Source: Aureibacter tunicatorum
GTDB lineage: Bacteria > Bacteroidota > Bacteroidia > Cytophagales > Cyclobacteriaceae
Length of the DNA stretch: 64,000 nucleotides
Assembly: GCF_036492635.1 (NCBI RefSeq)
Contig: NZ_AP025305.1
Coordinates: 1,364,001-1,428,000, forward strand
Reading direction: 5' to 3'
Part shown: positions 54,415-63,444 of the stretch, piece after piece
How positions within the stretch are numbered: the stretch's first letter is position 1
How the letters are laid out: the number at the start of each line of letters is the position of its first letter
Program-made: the position numbers and the translations under genes
Notes under the pieces: generated by a model
What the model saw: only the letters and a program-made list of their open reading frames with translations
What the model was told of the DNA's origin: nothing
Database searches by the model: none

Positions 54415-55152
54415 CTATTCCAGTTCTATAGGGTCGTAGAAGTCCGCGGTTTTCATTAATGCCTGCGCATTGATAACCCTGATTTTTTTGCCTTGCATGG
54501 CTATCATTTTATCGCTTTTGAATTCGGAGAGAAGCCTAATCACTGTTTCTGTAGCTGTGCCAACTATATTTGAAAGATCTTCTCTAGATAAAGCAATGTC
54601 GATAAGAGTGCTTCCGCCATCTGGATCTTCCATACCGTAACTCTCTTTTAGCATAAGCAGTGTCAGCGCCAATCTTTCTCTTACAGACTTTTGGGCCAAG
54701 GTTATAAGCTTTTGCTCTAATACACCAACTTGATGACAAAGAGCTTTCGTCATTCTTTGGAAAAAGTACGGATTCTTTTGAAGCGCGTTGAGAAATTCTG
54801 TTTTTGGGATATAGCAAATGGTCGCTTCCTCAAGCACTGTTGCTGATGCGGCATAGAATTCCTCTCCGATCAAAGCCCTGTAACCCAAGAAATCTCCAGG
54901 CTTGCCCAGACTTATAATATGTTCTTTGCCATCAGCGCTCATTTTGTAAACTTTCACTTTGCCGGAATTGATGCAAAACAAACCTAAAGGACGAGTGCCT
55001 TCATAGAAAAGCGTTTGGCCCTTTTTATAAGTTATAGACGATTTTGTGTCGCTTAACTTGGTAAGTTCATCATATGACAAATCTGAAAAGTGAGAACAAT
55101 TTCTCGACTCACAATTTTCGCAACGTATATTTATCTTCTTTTTGGTAGCCAC
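54415..55152 (-). CDS. Crp/FNR-family regulator with an FNR-like cysteine set
   Basis: A 245-residue regulator with a cyclic-nucleotide-binding-like domain (residues ~25-140) and a C-terminal winged helix-turn-helix (~155-230). Cys11, Cys14 and Cys19 (CENCESRNC) and Cys113 (TICYIPKTEF) sit where FNR has its [4Fe-4S] ligands, so an oxygen-sensing role is likely but unproved. In the recognition helix GTATETVIRLL, Glu202 and Arg206 are kept, while Ile205 stands where FNR has serine. Two universal stress genes and a 5-4-5 palindrome follow, and menA for anaerobic-compatible menaquinone lies upstream on the same strand. Confidence 0.9.
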   Translation of the reverse strand: MATKKKINIRCENCESRNCSHFSDLSYDELTKLSDTKSSITYKKGQTLFYEGTRPLGLFCINSGKVKVYKMSADGKEHIISLGKPGDFLGYRALIGEEFYAASATVLEEATICYIPKTEFLNALQKNPYFFQRMTKALCHQVGVLEQKLITLAQKSVRERLALTLLMLKESYGMEDPDGGSTLIDIALSREDLSNIVGTATETVIRLLSEFKSDKMIAMQGKKIRVINAQALMKTADFYDPIELE

Positions 55153-55361
55153 TATACAGTATATTTTGTAACGATAACCTTCTTGATAACGGTTTTTGAG
55201 TAAATAATATTGTCAGTAAAATGTAAAAATGCCCTGAAGCATAAATACTGTCTACTAATATAACTTAGTGTTCTCGAAATTTATTGTGATTCAAGCTAGC
55301 TTAGAAAGAGTAATATCGCAAGTTAGAATCGTTAATTTTGTGGAAGCTTTCCGTTATCATT

Positions 55362-56261
55362 TTATAAAATATAGCCAATTCCGAAAAGAATAACAAACAG
55401 CAAAGTGCTTAAGGCCATTTGTTTTAGAAACGGATCTAGCTTTTGAGGTTCCTTGTATTTTTGGACTGCCAAGCCATTTTTCACAAATAAGGGCACGCTA
55501 AGTAAAAACAACCATTGGAAACTAGAGTGGTAGTTGGTTAGCGTGAAAATTATGGCTGATATGATACCGCCACCAAGCAAAAACCAATGATAAATAACCG
55601 CTTTTTCTCGTCCGATCCTTACAGGCAAAGATAGTTTGTTGGCAATCTTGTCAGATTCTATGTCTCTGACATTGTTGACATTGAGCACTGCGGTGGAAAA
55701 TAGTCCAAGACTTAAAGCAGGCAGGATATAAGCAAGTTCTACTTCGTGAGTGAACAAAAATAACGAGCCAATGACACCTACGAAACCAAAAAAGAACAGC
55801 ACGGATAAATCACCCAAGCCCGCATAGCCATAGGGTTTCTTGCCCATGGTATAGGTAATGGCTCCGATGATGCATAAAACTCCTAATGCCAGCATGTATA
55901 AAAAAGCTTCATTATTTATTCCAACACTAACTTTCAATAACAGGATTCCACTAATAAGGGATAGCGTTGATAAAGCGATGATTGCTTTTTTCATGGCGTT
56001 TTTACTAATATTCCCTTCCGACACAGCTCGCTTGGGGCCCTTGCGGTGCTCTCCATCAGCTCCATGGATGCTGTCGCCATAGTCATTGGCAATATTTGAT
56101 AATACTTGAAGGAAGATGATTGTCAAGCAAGTGAGGCTAAATACGCTCCAGTTGAAAGAGTGAAGCCTTGAAGCAATGAATCCTGCCATCAATATGCATG
56201 ATAATGCCAATGGCAATGTTCTCAACCGAAATGCGGAAATCCAATGTGCGATATTTTTCAT
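55362..56261 (-). CDS. menA: 1,4-dihydroxy-2-naphthoate polyprenyltransferase
   Basis: A 299-residue inner-membrane prenyltransferase of menaquinone synthesis, with eight or nine membrane segments. The prenyl-diphosphate site NDYGDSIHGAD, with aspartates in NxxxD arrangement, and the second acidic motif NNVRDIESD are both present. The start is taken at ATG 56261 (MKNIAHWISAFRLRTLPLA), since the longer frame needs a TTG. It lies upstream of the FNR-like gene and downstream of argS on the same strand, with no other men gene nearby. Confidence 0.95.
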   Translation of the reverse strand: MKNIAHWISAFRLRTLPLALSCILMAGFIASRLHSFNWSVFSLTCLTIIFLQVLSNIANDYGDSIHGADGEHRKGPKRAVSEGNISKNAMKKAIIALSTLSLISGILLLKVSVGINNEAFLYMLALGVLCIIGAITYTMGKKPYGYAGLGDLSVLFFFGFVGVIGSLFLFTHEVELAYILPALSLGLFSTAVLNVNNVRDIESDKIANKLSLPVRIGREKAVIYHWFLLGGGIISAIIFTLTNYHSSFQWLFLLSVPLFVKNGLAVQKYKEPQKLDPFLKQMALSTLLFVILFGIGYIL

Positions 56262-56363
56262 TAGAAAGCTTTGTGTTGTTTGCAAATTCAGTGATTAGCT
56301 GGATAAAATACGGCATGACGTTAAATCATACAATGCAATTTATGGAGCTAATGAATAAAATTG

Positions 56364-56390
56364 AAAAGCCCGAAAAAATTTCGGGCTTTA
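56364..56390 (-). terminator. Terminator of argS
   Basis: AAAGCCCGAAA at 56365-56375 pairs perfectly with TTTCGGGCTTT at 56379-56389, with a 3-base loop, followed by T residues on minus. Confidence 0.88.
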
Positions 56391-56408
56391 TATGAAAGGG
56401 TTAAATAA

Positions 56409-58190
56409 TTACATTCTATCAGGTACGTTGATTCCCAATAGTCCCATAGCTTTGCTGATTACTTGGGCAACTGATTTTGACAATGCTACTCTGAAAGCTT
56501 TTTTGTCTTCATCAGTCTCTCCGAAAATCGTAAGCTCAGTATAGAATCTATTGTATTCCTTGGCTAGATCATAGGCGTATTGAGCGATGATTGCTGGTGA
56601 ATAATCCTTACCTGCTTCCAATACTTTCTCTGGGTATGAAGTTAGAAGCTGAACAAGCTCTGCTTCTATCGGCTCTAGATTTTCAATATTTGCAGCTCTG
56701 CTTAAATCAATATCCAATTGTTTCGCTTTTCTCAATATCGCTGATATACGAGCGTGAGTGTATTGGATGAACGGGCCTGTGTTTCCTTGGAATTGAATGG
56801 ACTCTTGAGGGTTGAAGAGCATTCTCTTCTTAGGATCAACTTTCAGCAAAAAGTATTTAAGAGCTCCCAAACCTAAAGTTTTGTAAAGCTCTTGAGCTTG
56901 CTCGTCAGTGAAACCGTCAATTTTTCCAAGTTCCTTGGTTTGCGTTTCAGCAGTATCGAACATTTCTTGCATCAAGTCGTCTGCATCCACTACTGTCCCT
57001 TCTCTGGATTTCATTTTACCAGAAGGCAAATCAACCATACCATATGACAAATGGTACATTCCCTCAGCATATGAGCGACCAATATTTTTAAGAATTTTGA
57101 ATAAGACATCAAAGTGATAGTCTTGCTCATTTCCTACCACGTAGATTGACTTGTCAAAGTTGAAGTCTTTGAATTTCAAGTCGGCAGTTCCCAAATCTTG
57201 GGTGATATAAACCGATGTGCCGTCGGATCTTAGCACAAGCTTTTCATCAAGTCCTTGGTTGCTTAGGTCTGCCCATACGGATCCGTTGTCTTTTTTGAAG
57301 AAAACATTTTTTTCAAGCCCCTCATCGACGATGTCTTTTCCAAGCAAGTAAGTGTCGGACTCATAATAATACTTGTCAAAATCAACACCCATAGTTGCAT
57401 AAGTCTGGTCAAAGCCTTGGTAGACCCAACCGTTCATTTTTTTCCATAGGCTTACAGTCTCTGTGTCGCCATCTTCCCATTTCTTCAACATTTCTTGAGC
57501 TTCAAGCATAAGAGGAGCTTCTTTCTTCGCTTCATCTTCAGTTTTGCCATTATTGACAAGCTCTCCTATTTCCTTTTTGTACTCTTTGTCGAATCTTACG
57601 TAATAGTTTCCGATGAGTTTGTCTCCCTTGATTCCCGAAGATTCTGGAGTTTCATTTTCACCGAATTTTTGATAGGCAAGCATTGACTTGCAGATATGAA
57701 TGCCTCTATCGTTGACAAGGTTTGCTTTGGTGACTTTATAACCGCAAGCTTTTAAAATCTCCGCGACTGAGTACCCTAAAAAATTATTTCTCAAGTGGCC
57801 TAAGTGCAATGGTTTGTTGGTATTAGGAGAAGAGTATTCAACAATTACGCTTTGTCCATTGTCTTTAGCTTGTCCAAAGTTTTCAGATAAAGAGCTTTCA
57901 AAAGCTTTTATCCAGGAGTTGTCGCTTATTTCTAGATTTAGAAATCCTTTTACAACATTGTAGCCTTTGATATTCTCATTATTTTCAGTTAAGAATTTTC
58001 CAATCAGCTCTGCTGTTTCAACAGGATTTTTTTTGCTTATTCTCGCGAAAGGGAAGGTTACGAAAGTAAAAGACCCTTCGAATTCTTTGCGTGTAGGCTG
58101 CAAAGCGATTTCATCCAAAGTTATATTATGAGAAAACAAGCTTTCAAAGGCAGCTTGTATTCCTTTTTTTATTTCTTCTTGTATTTGCAT
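56409..58190 (-). CDS. argS: Arginyl-tRNA synthetase
   Basis: A 593-residue class I synthetase for tRNA-Arg. The N-terminal Add1 domain precedes the catalytic HIGH-type motif HLGH (SPNTNKPLHLGHLRNN), and the KMSKS-type loop is KMKSREG, modified as usual for this enzyme. The C-terminal helical anticodon-binding domain ends in MGLLGINVPDRM. The length fits the family. It is followed by its own terminator and precedes menA on the same strand. Confidence 0.98.
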   Translation of the reverse strand: MQIQEEIKKGIQAAFESLFSHNITLDEIALQPTRKEFEGSFTFVTFPFARISKKNPVETAELIGKFLTENNENIKGYNVVKGFLNLEISDNSWIKAFESSLSENFGQAKDNGQSVIVEYSSPNTNKPLHLGHLRNNFLGYSVAEILKACGYKVTKANLVNDRGIHICKSMLAYQKFGENETPESSGIKGDKLIGNYYVRFDKEYKKEIGELVNNGKTEDEAKKEAPLMLEAQEMLKKWEDGDTETVSLWKKMNGWVYQGFDQTYATMGVDFDKYYYESDTYLLGKDIVDEGLEKNVFFKKDNGSVWADLSNQGLDEKLVLRSDGTSVYITQDLGTADLKFKDFNFDKSIYVVGNEQDYHFDVLFKILKNIGRSYAEGMYHLSYGMVDLPSGKMKSREGTVVDADDLMQEMFDTAETQTKELGKIDGFTDEQAQELYKTLGLGALKYFLLKVDPKKRMLFNPQESIQFQGNTGPFIQYTHARISAILRKAKQLDIDLSRAANIENLEPIEAELVQLLTSYPEKVLEAGKDYSPAIIAQYAYDLAKEYNRFYTELTIFGETDEDKKAFRVALSKSVAQVISKAMGLLGINVPDRM

Positions 58191-58232
58191 TATTTATTTT
58201 GGTCTGAGGATTTGTGAAAAATTTTAATTACG

Positions 58233-58709
58233 CTAGTTCAACAAGTATTCATCGACTAATTCCCTAAAAGCGGCTTCTCCGCCTTTCCTATTGAGTACTA
58301 CATCCGCTGCTTTCAATACTTCATCGCAGGCATCGCTAGGACATGCTCCAAGTCCGGAAGCGGAAATGGCTTCCAAATCATTCACATCATCGCCCATGTA
58401 AGCGACATTTTCCATTGTCAATCCAGTTTGATCAAGCCATTCTTGAATAATTTCCATTTTTGGAGTTTTGCCTACATAGCAAAAGTCCAAGCCAAGGTTT
58501 TGGGCTCTTTTGTGTATCATTTTCGATGAGCGGCTGTGGCTAAGCATAGCTACTTTGATTCCATTTTTCATCAAGAGATGCATTCCCATTCCGTCTTTGG
58601 CATTGAATTTTTTGAATTCCTCACCTGATTCTGAAATGTAAAGACCTCCGTCGGTCAATGTGCCATCCACGTCAGTAATGACGATTTTAATATTAGGGTA
58701 TCGGCTCAT
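58233..58709 (-). CDS. KdsC-like HAD phosphatase
   Basis: A 158-residue HAD-superfamily phosphatase with the short form typical of KDO-8-phosphate phosphatases. The catalytic aspartates are Asp13 and Asp15 in ITDVDGTLTDGG, then Ser in AMLSHSRSS, Lys in GKTPK and the acidic MGDDVNDLEA motif. ATG 58709 is preferred to an upstream GTG at 58739. The likely role is the KDO step of lipopolysaccharide synthesis, although related enzymes act on other sugar acids. No other kds gene is adjacent. It lies 42 bases before argS on the same strand. Confidence 0.85.
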   Translation of the reverse strand: MSRYPNIKIVITDVDGTLTDGGLYISESGEEFKKFNAKDGMGMHLLMKNGIKVAMLSHSRSSKMIHKRAQNLGLDFCYVGKTPKMEIIQEWLDQTGLTMENVAYMGDDVNDLEAISASGLGACPSDACDEVLKAADVVLNRKGGEAAFRELVDEYLLN

Positions 58710-58916
58710 GTCTTGTTTTTTGGCGAATTTAAAATGCACTACAAATTAAAAGATTTCTATGAAATAAATCTTTCAATCTTCTGAAAATATTGCGTATTGC
58801 TTGCTATAAATTCAAACACTGACAAATGATTGCTTGTTCCTTTGAAGAGTTACAATAAAATAGCTTTTAAAGTAATTCGAACTATGAAATATATTATTTG
58901 AAACGAAAATGTTGAC

Positions 58917-61916
58917 ATGTACATGAGGTTTTTTCTACAAATTATTTGGGTTGTCACTGTTTTCGCGATTGCTTTTACTTCTCATGCTTCAGCGCAGAGT
59001 AGAGTAATAACCGGGCAAGTAATCGACGCAAACAGCAATGAACCATTGCCCGGAGTGAATGTGATTTTGAAAGGCACTACTGTCGGTACTGTTACTGATA
59101 TCGAAGGAAACTATTCTTTGAGTCTGGATGTGGCAGAAGGTACTTTAGTATTTTCATTTATTGGACTTACTACTCAAGAAGTGAAGTTTGTGAATGAAAC
59201 TGTCATTGATGTAAGCTTGGAATCGCAATCACAACAACTCGATGAAATTGTTGTGACTGGTTATTCGGAAAAAAGCAAAGAAAAATTAATCTCCACAGTT
59301 GCCGTAGTAGGAGCTGATGCATTGGAAAACAAACCACAGGTTGCAGTAACGGATATGCTGCAAGGAAGAGCCGCAGGGGTGTTGAGTACGACGGGAAGTG
59401 GGCAACCGGGGGCTCAGCCGGATATCGTAATTAGAGGAGCAGGGTCTATTTCAGGGAATAACAGTCCACTGTATGTGATTGATGGAATTATTGTTTCAAA
59501 TGACAATATCTCTTCTTTGACGGATACTAAGCAGTCCCCTTTGGCTAGTTTGAATCCCAATGATATAGCTTCGGTGTCTATTTTGAAAGATGCGTCGGCT
59601 ACTGCGTTATATGGAGCCAGAGGAGCTAACGGTGTTGTTGTGATAACGACCAAAACGGGAGCCGCGGGAAAGACGAAATTCAATTTTACTGCCAGAGTAG
59701 GTAATACGAGAAGAAATAAGAATCGATTTGAAATGATGAATAACAGGCAGTTGTGGGAGTATGAAAGAAAAGTGTATGAAGTGAATGGCTACAACCCTGA
59801 TGATTTCAGACCTCCGTCTTATCTTACCGATCATGCGAATACGGATTGGTTGGACTTGGCTTATCGTTTAGGGCAACAACAGAGCTATGAATTGTCAGCG
59901 AATGGAGGTAGCGAAAACACAAGATTCTTCACTTCTCTAGGTTTTTTTGATCAACAAGGGATTTTGATTGGCTCTGACTTTGAAAGATATACCGCTAGAT
60001 TGAACTTGAACCATGATGTGAATAAAATCTTTTCTTTTGATTTTAATAACAGTTTGACTCTTATTGACCAAAGGGAAGCAAGCAATGGAAATGGATTTAC
60101 GAGTCCGCTACTAGGAGGATGGCTCAACCGGCCTTTTGATCCGGCTTTTACAGACGGGGAACCTACGAATCCAGGACCTGATTGGCAATCATTGTCAAAT
60201 TCGAATTTTGTACGTGAAATCGGTCTTACTTATTATAAAAACAGGTCTATCAGAACTTTGACGAATTTGAACATGAAGGCCAATATTTTGAAGAATTTAA
60301 GTTTCAGATCAAATAATGCCTTGGATTACTACTTATTGCGTCAAAAGGCTTTTTGGGGGCCTGAATCCTATGATGGGAGAAGAACGAATGGATATATCTA
60401 TGAAGCTGATAATTATAACATAACGATTACTTCTTCGAATCTATTTACTTATGCGTTTAACGCGAACGAGAAACACTTTTTTGATGTAATTGCAGGTATG
60501 GAAGTGCAGCATAATAGCATGGAGGCTATAAGCGCTGAGGGAGCAGGGTTCGCTTCTCAATCATTGGAAACATTGAATTCCGCAGCTAAGCCCTTAGGTG
60601 TTGGAGGAACGATTTCGAGATACTTTTTCTTATCCTTCCTGTCGCAAGTGAATTACGAATATTTAGATAAATATTTTGTGTCAGGATCATTTAGATATGA
60701 TGGTTCATCGAAATTCAGCGAGGACAAGAGATATGCTCCTTTTTGGTCGATTGGAGCATCTTGGTTGATGAGCAATGAGCCTTTCTTGAAAGACATAGAG
60801 TTTATTGATAATTTGAAAATAAGAGCAAGCTATGGTACTGCTGGTAATGCTAATATTGAAAATTATAAGGCATTGGGCTTATGGTCAGGCGAAGCTAATT
60901 ATTTATCGATTCCAGGATTAGTTCCGTTTCAATTGGCAATTGAGGATTTGACATGGGAGAAAAATAGAAATTTCAACGTCGGTTTTGATATTGGTGTTTG
61001 GTATAGGTTCACATTGAATTTTGATTACTATATTAAAACTTCTGAAGCGATGCTTTTGGAAAGGCCAATTCCTTCAACTACAGGGTTTGTGAATTTTTTG
61101 ACAAATGCGGGATCTGTTAGAAATACTGGTATTGAAATTAACTTGTCGGGAAATATTCTTCAAGGTGATTTTTCATGGACAACGGACTTTAACTTTGGAT
61201 ATAACAAGAATAAAGTTTTGGAACTGCCAAACGGAGAAGGGTTTGAGAGTCCTACAACAAGTCTGCAAAGAATTGAGGAAGGAGAGGATGTCAGAGCCTT
61301 CTTTATGAGGAAATGGGCAGGAGTAGACCCTGAAAATGGAGAGCCTTTGTGGTATTTGGAAGATGGGACGACGACCAATGATTATAATGCAGCACCTAGA
61401 ATGTTCGTTGGCGCAGCTTCACCTAAGTTTATAGGAGGTTGGAACAATACTCTGAATTACAAGGGAGTTGGGTTGAACTTCTTTTTCAATTATACATTTG
61501 GCAATGATGTTTACAATCAGACGGCATCATTTTATGATGCTTCGGGAGCGAGGCTTGGCGCTGTGAATCAGGTGACAGACGCAGTGAATTTTTGGACGCC
61601 TGAAACTCCTGATGCTCCAAGGCCAAAGCCTTTTGTGGGAAATAGCGGCAACCCAAATTCATATAGAACTTCATCGAGATATTTGGAAAAAGGATGGTTC
61701 ATAAGACTAAGGAATGTTAACCTGTCTTATTCTTTGCCTTCGCAATGGATAGATCCAATTGGAGTGACTTCCGTTCGGGTTTATGTCGAAGGAGCCAATC
61801 TAGTTACCTTCACAGATTATAATGGTATAGATCCGGAAGTGGATGCTACAGGAACAGAGTTTTTTAGATATCCTGTTGGCAAATCTTATTCAATAGGTGT
61901 AAATGTGCAATTTTAA
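58917..61916 (+). CDS. SusC/RagA-type TonB-dependent outer-membrane transporter
   Basis: A 999-residue outer-membrane importer. Order of parts: signal peptide (to ~26, SHASAQ), a carboxypeptidase-regulatory-like beta domain (VITGQVIDANSNEPLPGVNV), the TonB-box region and plug (VIRGAGSISGNNSPLYVIDG, ILKDASATALYGARGANG), and the 22-strand barrel ending in aromatic YSIGVNVQF. It belongs with the SusD-type lipoprotein gene 12 bases downstream. SusC/SusD pairs import glycans or peptides; no glycoside hydrolase or sensor gene is adjacent, so the substrate is unknown. Confidence 0.97.
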   Translation: MYMRFFLQIIWVVTVFAIAFTSHASAQSRVITGQVIDANSNEPLPGVNVILKGTTVGTVTDIEGNYSLSLDVAEGTLVFSFIGLTTQEVKFVNETVIDVSLESQSQQLDEIVVTGYSEKSKEKLISTVAVVGADALENKPQVAVTDMLQGRAAGVLSTTGSGQPGAQPDIVIRGAGSISGNNSPLYVIDGIIVSNDNISSLTDTKQSPLASLNPNDIASVSILKDASATALYGARGANGVVVITTKTGAAGKTKFNFTARVGNTRRNKNRFEMMNNRQLWEYERKVYEVNGYNPDDFRPPSYLTDHANTDWLDLAYRLGQQQSYELSANGGSENTRFFTSLGFFDQQGILIGSDFERYTARLNLNHDVNKIFSFDFNNSLTLIDQREASNGNGFTSPLLGGWLNRPFDPAFTDGEPTNPGPDWQSLSNSNFVREIGLTYYKNRSIRTLTNLNMKANILKNLSFRSNNALDYYLLRQKAFWGPESYDGRRTNGYIYEADNYNITITSSNLFTYAFNANEKHFFDVIAGMEVQHNSMEAISAEGAGFASQSLETLNSAAKPLGVGGTISRYFFLSFLSQVNYEYLDKYFVSGSFRYDGSSKFSEDKRYAPFWSIGASWLMSNEPFLKDIEFIDNLKIRASYGTAGNANIENYKALGLWSGEANYLSIPGLVPFQLAIEDLTWEKNRNFNVGFDIGVWYRFTLNFDYYIKTSEAMLLERPIPSTTGFVNFLTNAGSVRNTGIEINLSGNILQGDFSWTTDFNFGYNKNKVLELPNGEGFESPTTSLQRIEEGEDVRAFFMRKWAGVDPENGEPLWYLEDGTTTNDYNAAPRMFVGAASPKFIGGWNNTLNYKGVGLNFFFNYTFGNDVYNQTASFYDASGARLGAVNQVTDAVNFWTPETPDAPRPKPFVGNSGNPNSYRTSSRYLEKGWFIRLRNVNLSYSLPSQWIDPIGVTSVRVYVEGANLVTFTDYNGIDPEVDATGTEFFRYPVGKSYSIGVNVQF

Positions 61917-61928
61917 GATTAAAGAAAT

Positions 61929-63392
61929 ATGTATCAGAAGTATATAATATGGATTTTGATGATGGTTTCGCTGTCAGGTTGCAAACAGTTTCTGGACCAG
62001 CCTCCTCATGATGAAGTTTTGACAGAAGATGTTTTCACATCGTTTTCTAACCTTGAAAGCGCGATGATTGGAGCCTATAGCACAATGCAGGATGTTGAAT
62101 ATTATGGGCGTAATTTTGTTATCATGCCGAGTGTTTCCGGTGATAATATTTATAATAATCTAAGGTCGAATAGATTTGTCGAATCAGCGACATATAGTAG
62201 AACCGCTGAGGATGCGAATGCAAGAGATCTATGGATTAGCGCCTATCAGGTAATCAATAGTTGTAATTATATAATAGAAGCAGTGGGTAGTGTTGAGGCT
62301 AGCCAAGAGGAAAAAGACCGACTTAAGGGCGAAGCATTAGCTGTTCGATCATTGGTGTTTTTTGATTTAGCTCGAATGTACTCGCAGCCTTATACGTATG
62401 CATATGGGCCACAAGGAAATGCCGATGATAAATTAGGTATTCCCATAGTCACTCAAGATAGCTTGACAGTAAGTGTGGATGATGTGAAGTTTCCATACAG
62501 GTCTTCAACAGAAACAGTATATGATGAGATAATTGATGACTTGGAGATGGCTGTTACTTTATTGCCGGATGTCTATCCATCAAAAAACAGAGCCACGCTT
62601 TTTGCGACTCAAGGACTATTGTCAAGAGTGTATTTGTATAGAAATATCGATGATGCGGACTTGAATAATGTAGTGAAGTACGCGACTGCTGTGATTGATG
62701 CTGGGTATAGTTCGCTTTATCCAAGAGATGCTTTTGTAAGCTCTTGGTCTACAAATGGCGAAAGGGAAGCTGTATGGACACTTGAGTTTATAGCGGATCA
62801 AGACCGAGGAGCGGACAACTTGGGTAGCATGTTTTTACCAGCTGTTTTGGGAGGTTATGGAGATTTGAGACCTACTAGATTTTTGCGGGATTCGATTGAT
62901 AAGCAAGATATTAGAAGTCAGTTGGTGATTCCTGAATTGGACAATGAAGATACAATTGGTTATTACATTAATAAGTATCCAGGGCAATCAGGAGTTCCAG
63001 GGCTGACTTCGCCAAGAATTATCAGGCTTGCTGAAATTTATTTGAATAGAGCGGAAGCATACGCAAGACTAGGAATGTATGACTTAGCTAAACAAGATTT
63101 GACAGTAATCATTCAAAGAGCTTATGGAGATTCTTATACTCCTACATTTCCTCCTGACGATGAGTTGGTTGACTTTGTATTGGCTGAAAGAAGAATAGAA
63201 TTGTACTGCGAAGGTCATCGATCATTTGATATTTTCAGAACAGGAGGCGTGATGGTTAGGTATGATTGGCAGTCTGAAAACATGCAAGATATTGACTTTA
63301 TTATCAAGACAGGAGCTTGGAATACTATTTTGGGTATACCTCAAAGAGAAATAGATGTGAATCCTAACTTAAAGCAAAATCCAAGATATTAG
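61929..63392 (+). CDS. SusD/RagB-type surface lipoprotein
   Basis: A 487-residue lipoprotein that forms the lid over the SusC pore and captures the substrate. The signal ends at SLSG-Cys18. The tetratricopeptide-like helices and hallmarks LKGEALAVRSLVFFDLARMY, EIYLNRAEAYARLG and ERRIELYCEGHRSFDI are all present. It is 12 bases downstream of the SusC-type gene, so the two are one operon, and it is followed by a terminator. Confidence 0.96.
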   Translation: MYQKYIIWILMMVSLSGCKQFLDQPPHDEVLTEDVFTSFSNLESAMIGAYSTMQDVEYYGRNFVIMPSVSGDNIYNNLRSNRFVESATYSRTAEDANARDLWISAYQVINSCNYIIEAVGSVEASQEEKDRLKGEALAVRSLVFFDLARMYSQPYTYAYGPQGNADDKLGIPIVTQDSLTVSVDDVKFPYRSSTETVYDEIIDDLEMAVTLLPDVYPSKNRATLFATQGLLSRVYLYRNIDDADLNNVVKYATAVIDAGYSSLYPRDAFVSSWSTNGEREAVWTLEFIADQDRGADNLGSMFLPAVLGGYGDLRPTRFLRDSIDKQDIRSQLVIPELDNEDTIGYYINKYPGQSGVPGLTSPRIIRLAEIYLNRAEAYARLGMYDLAKQDLTVIIQRAYGDSYTPTFPPDDELVDFVLAERRIELYCEGHRSFDIFRTGGVMVRYDWQSENMQDIDFIIKTGAWNTILGIPQREIDVNPNLKQNPRY

Positions 63393-63405
63393 ACAATATG
63401 CAAAC

Positions 63406-63444
63406 ACTGGACTTCGACTATAAATGTCAGAGTCCAGTTTTTTT
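63406..63444 (+). terminator. Terminator of the SusC/SusD operon
   Basis: ACTGGACT at 63406-63413 pairs with AGTCCAGT at 63431-63438, with an inner GAC/GTC stem, followed by seven T. Confidence 0.9.
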
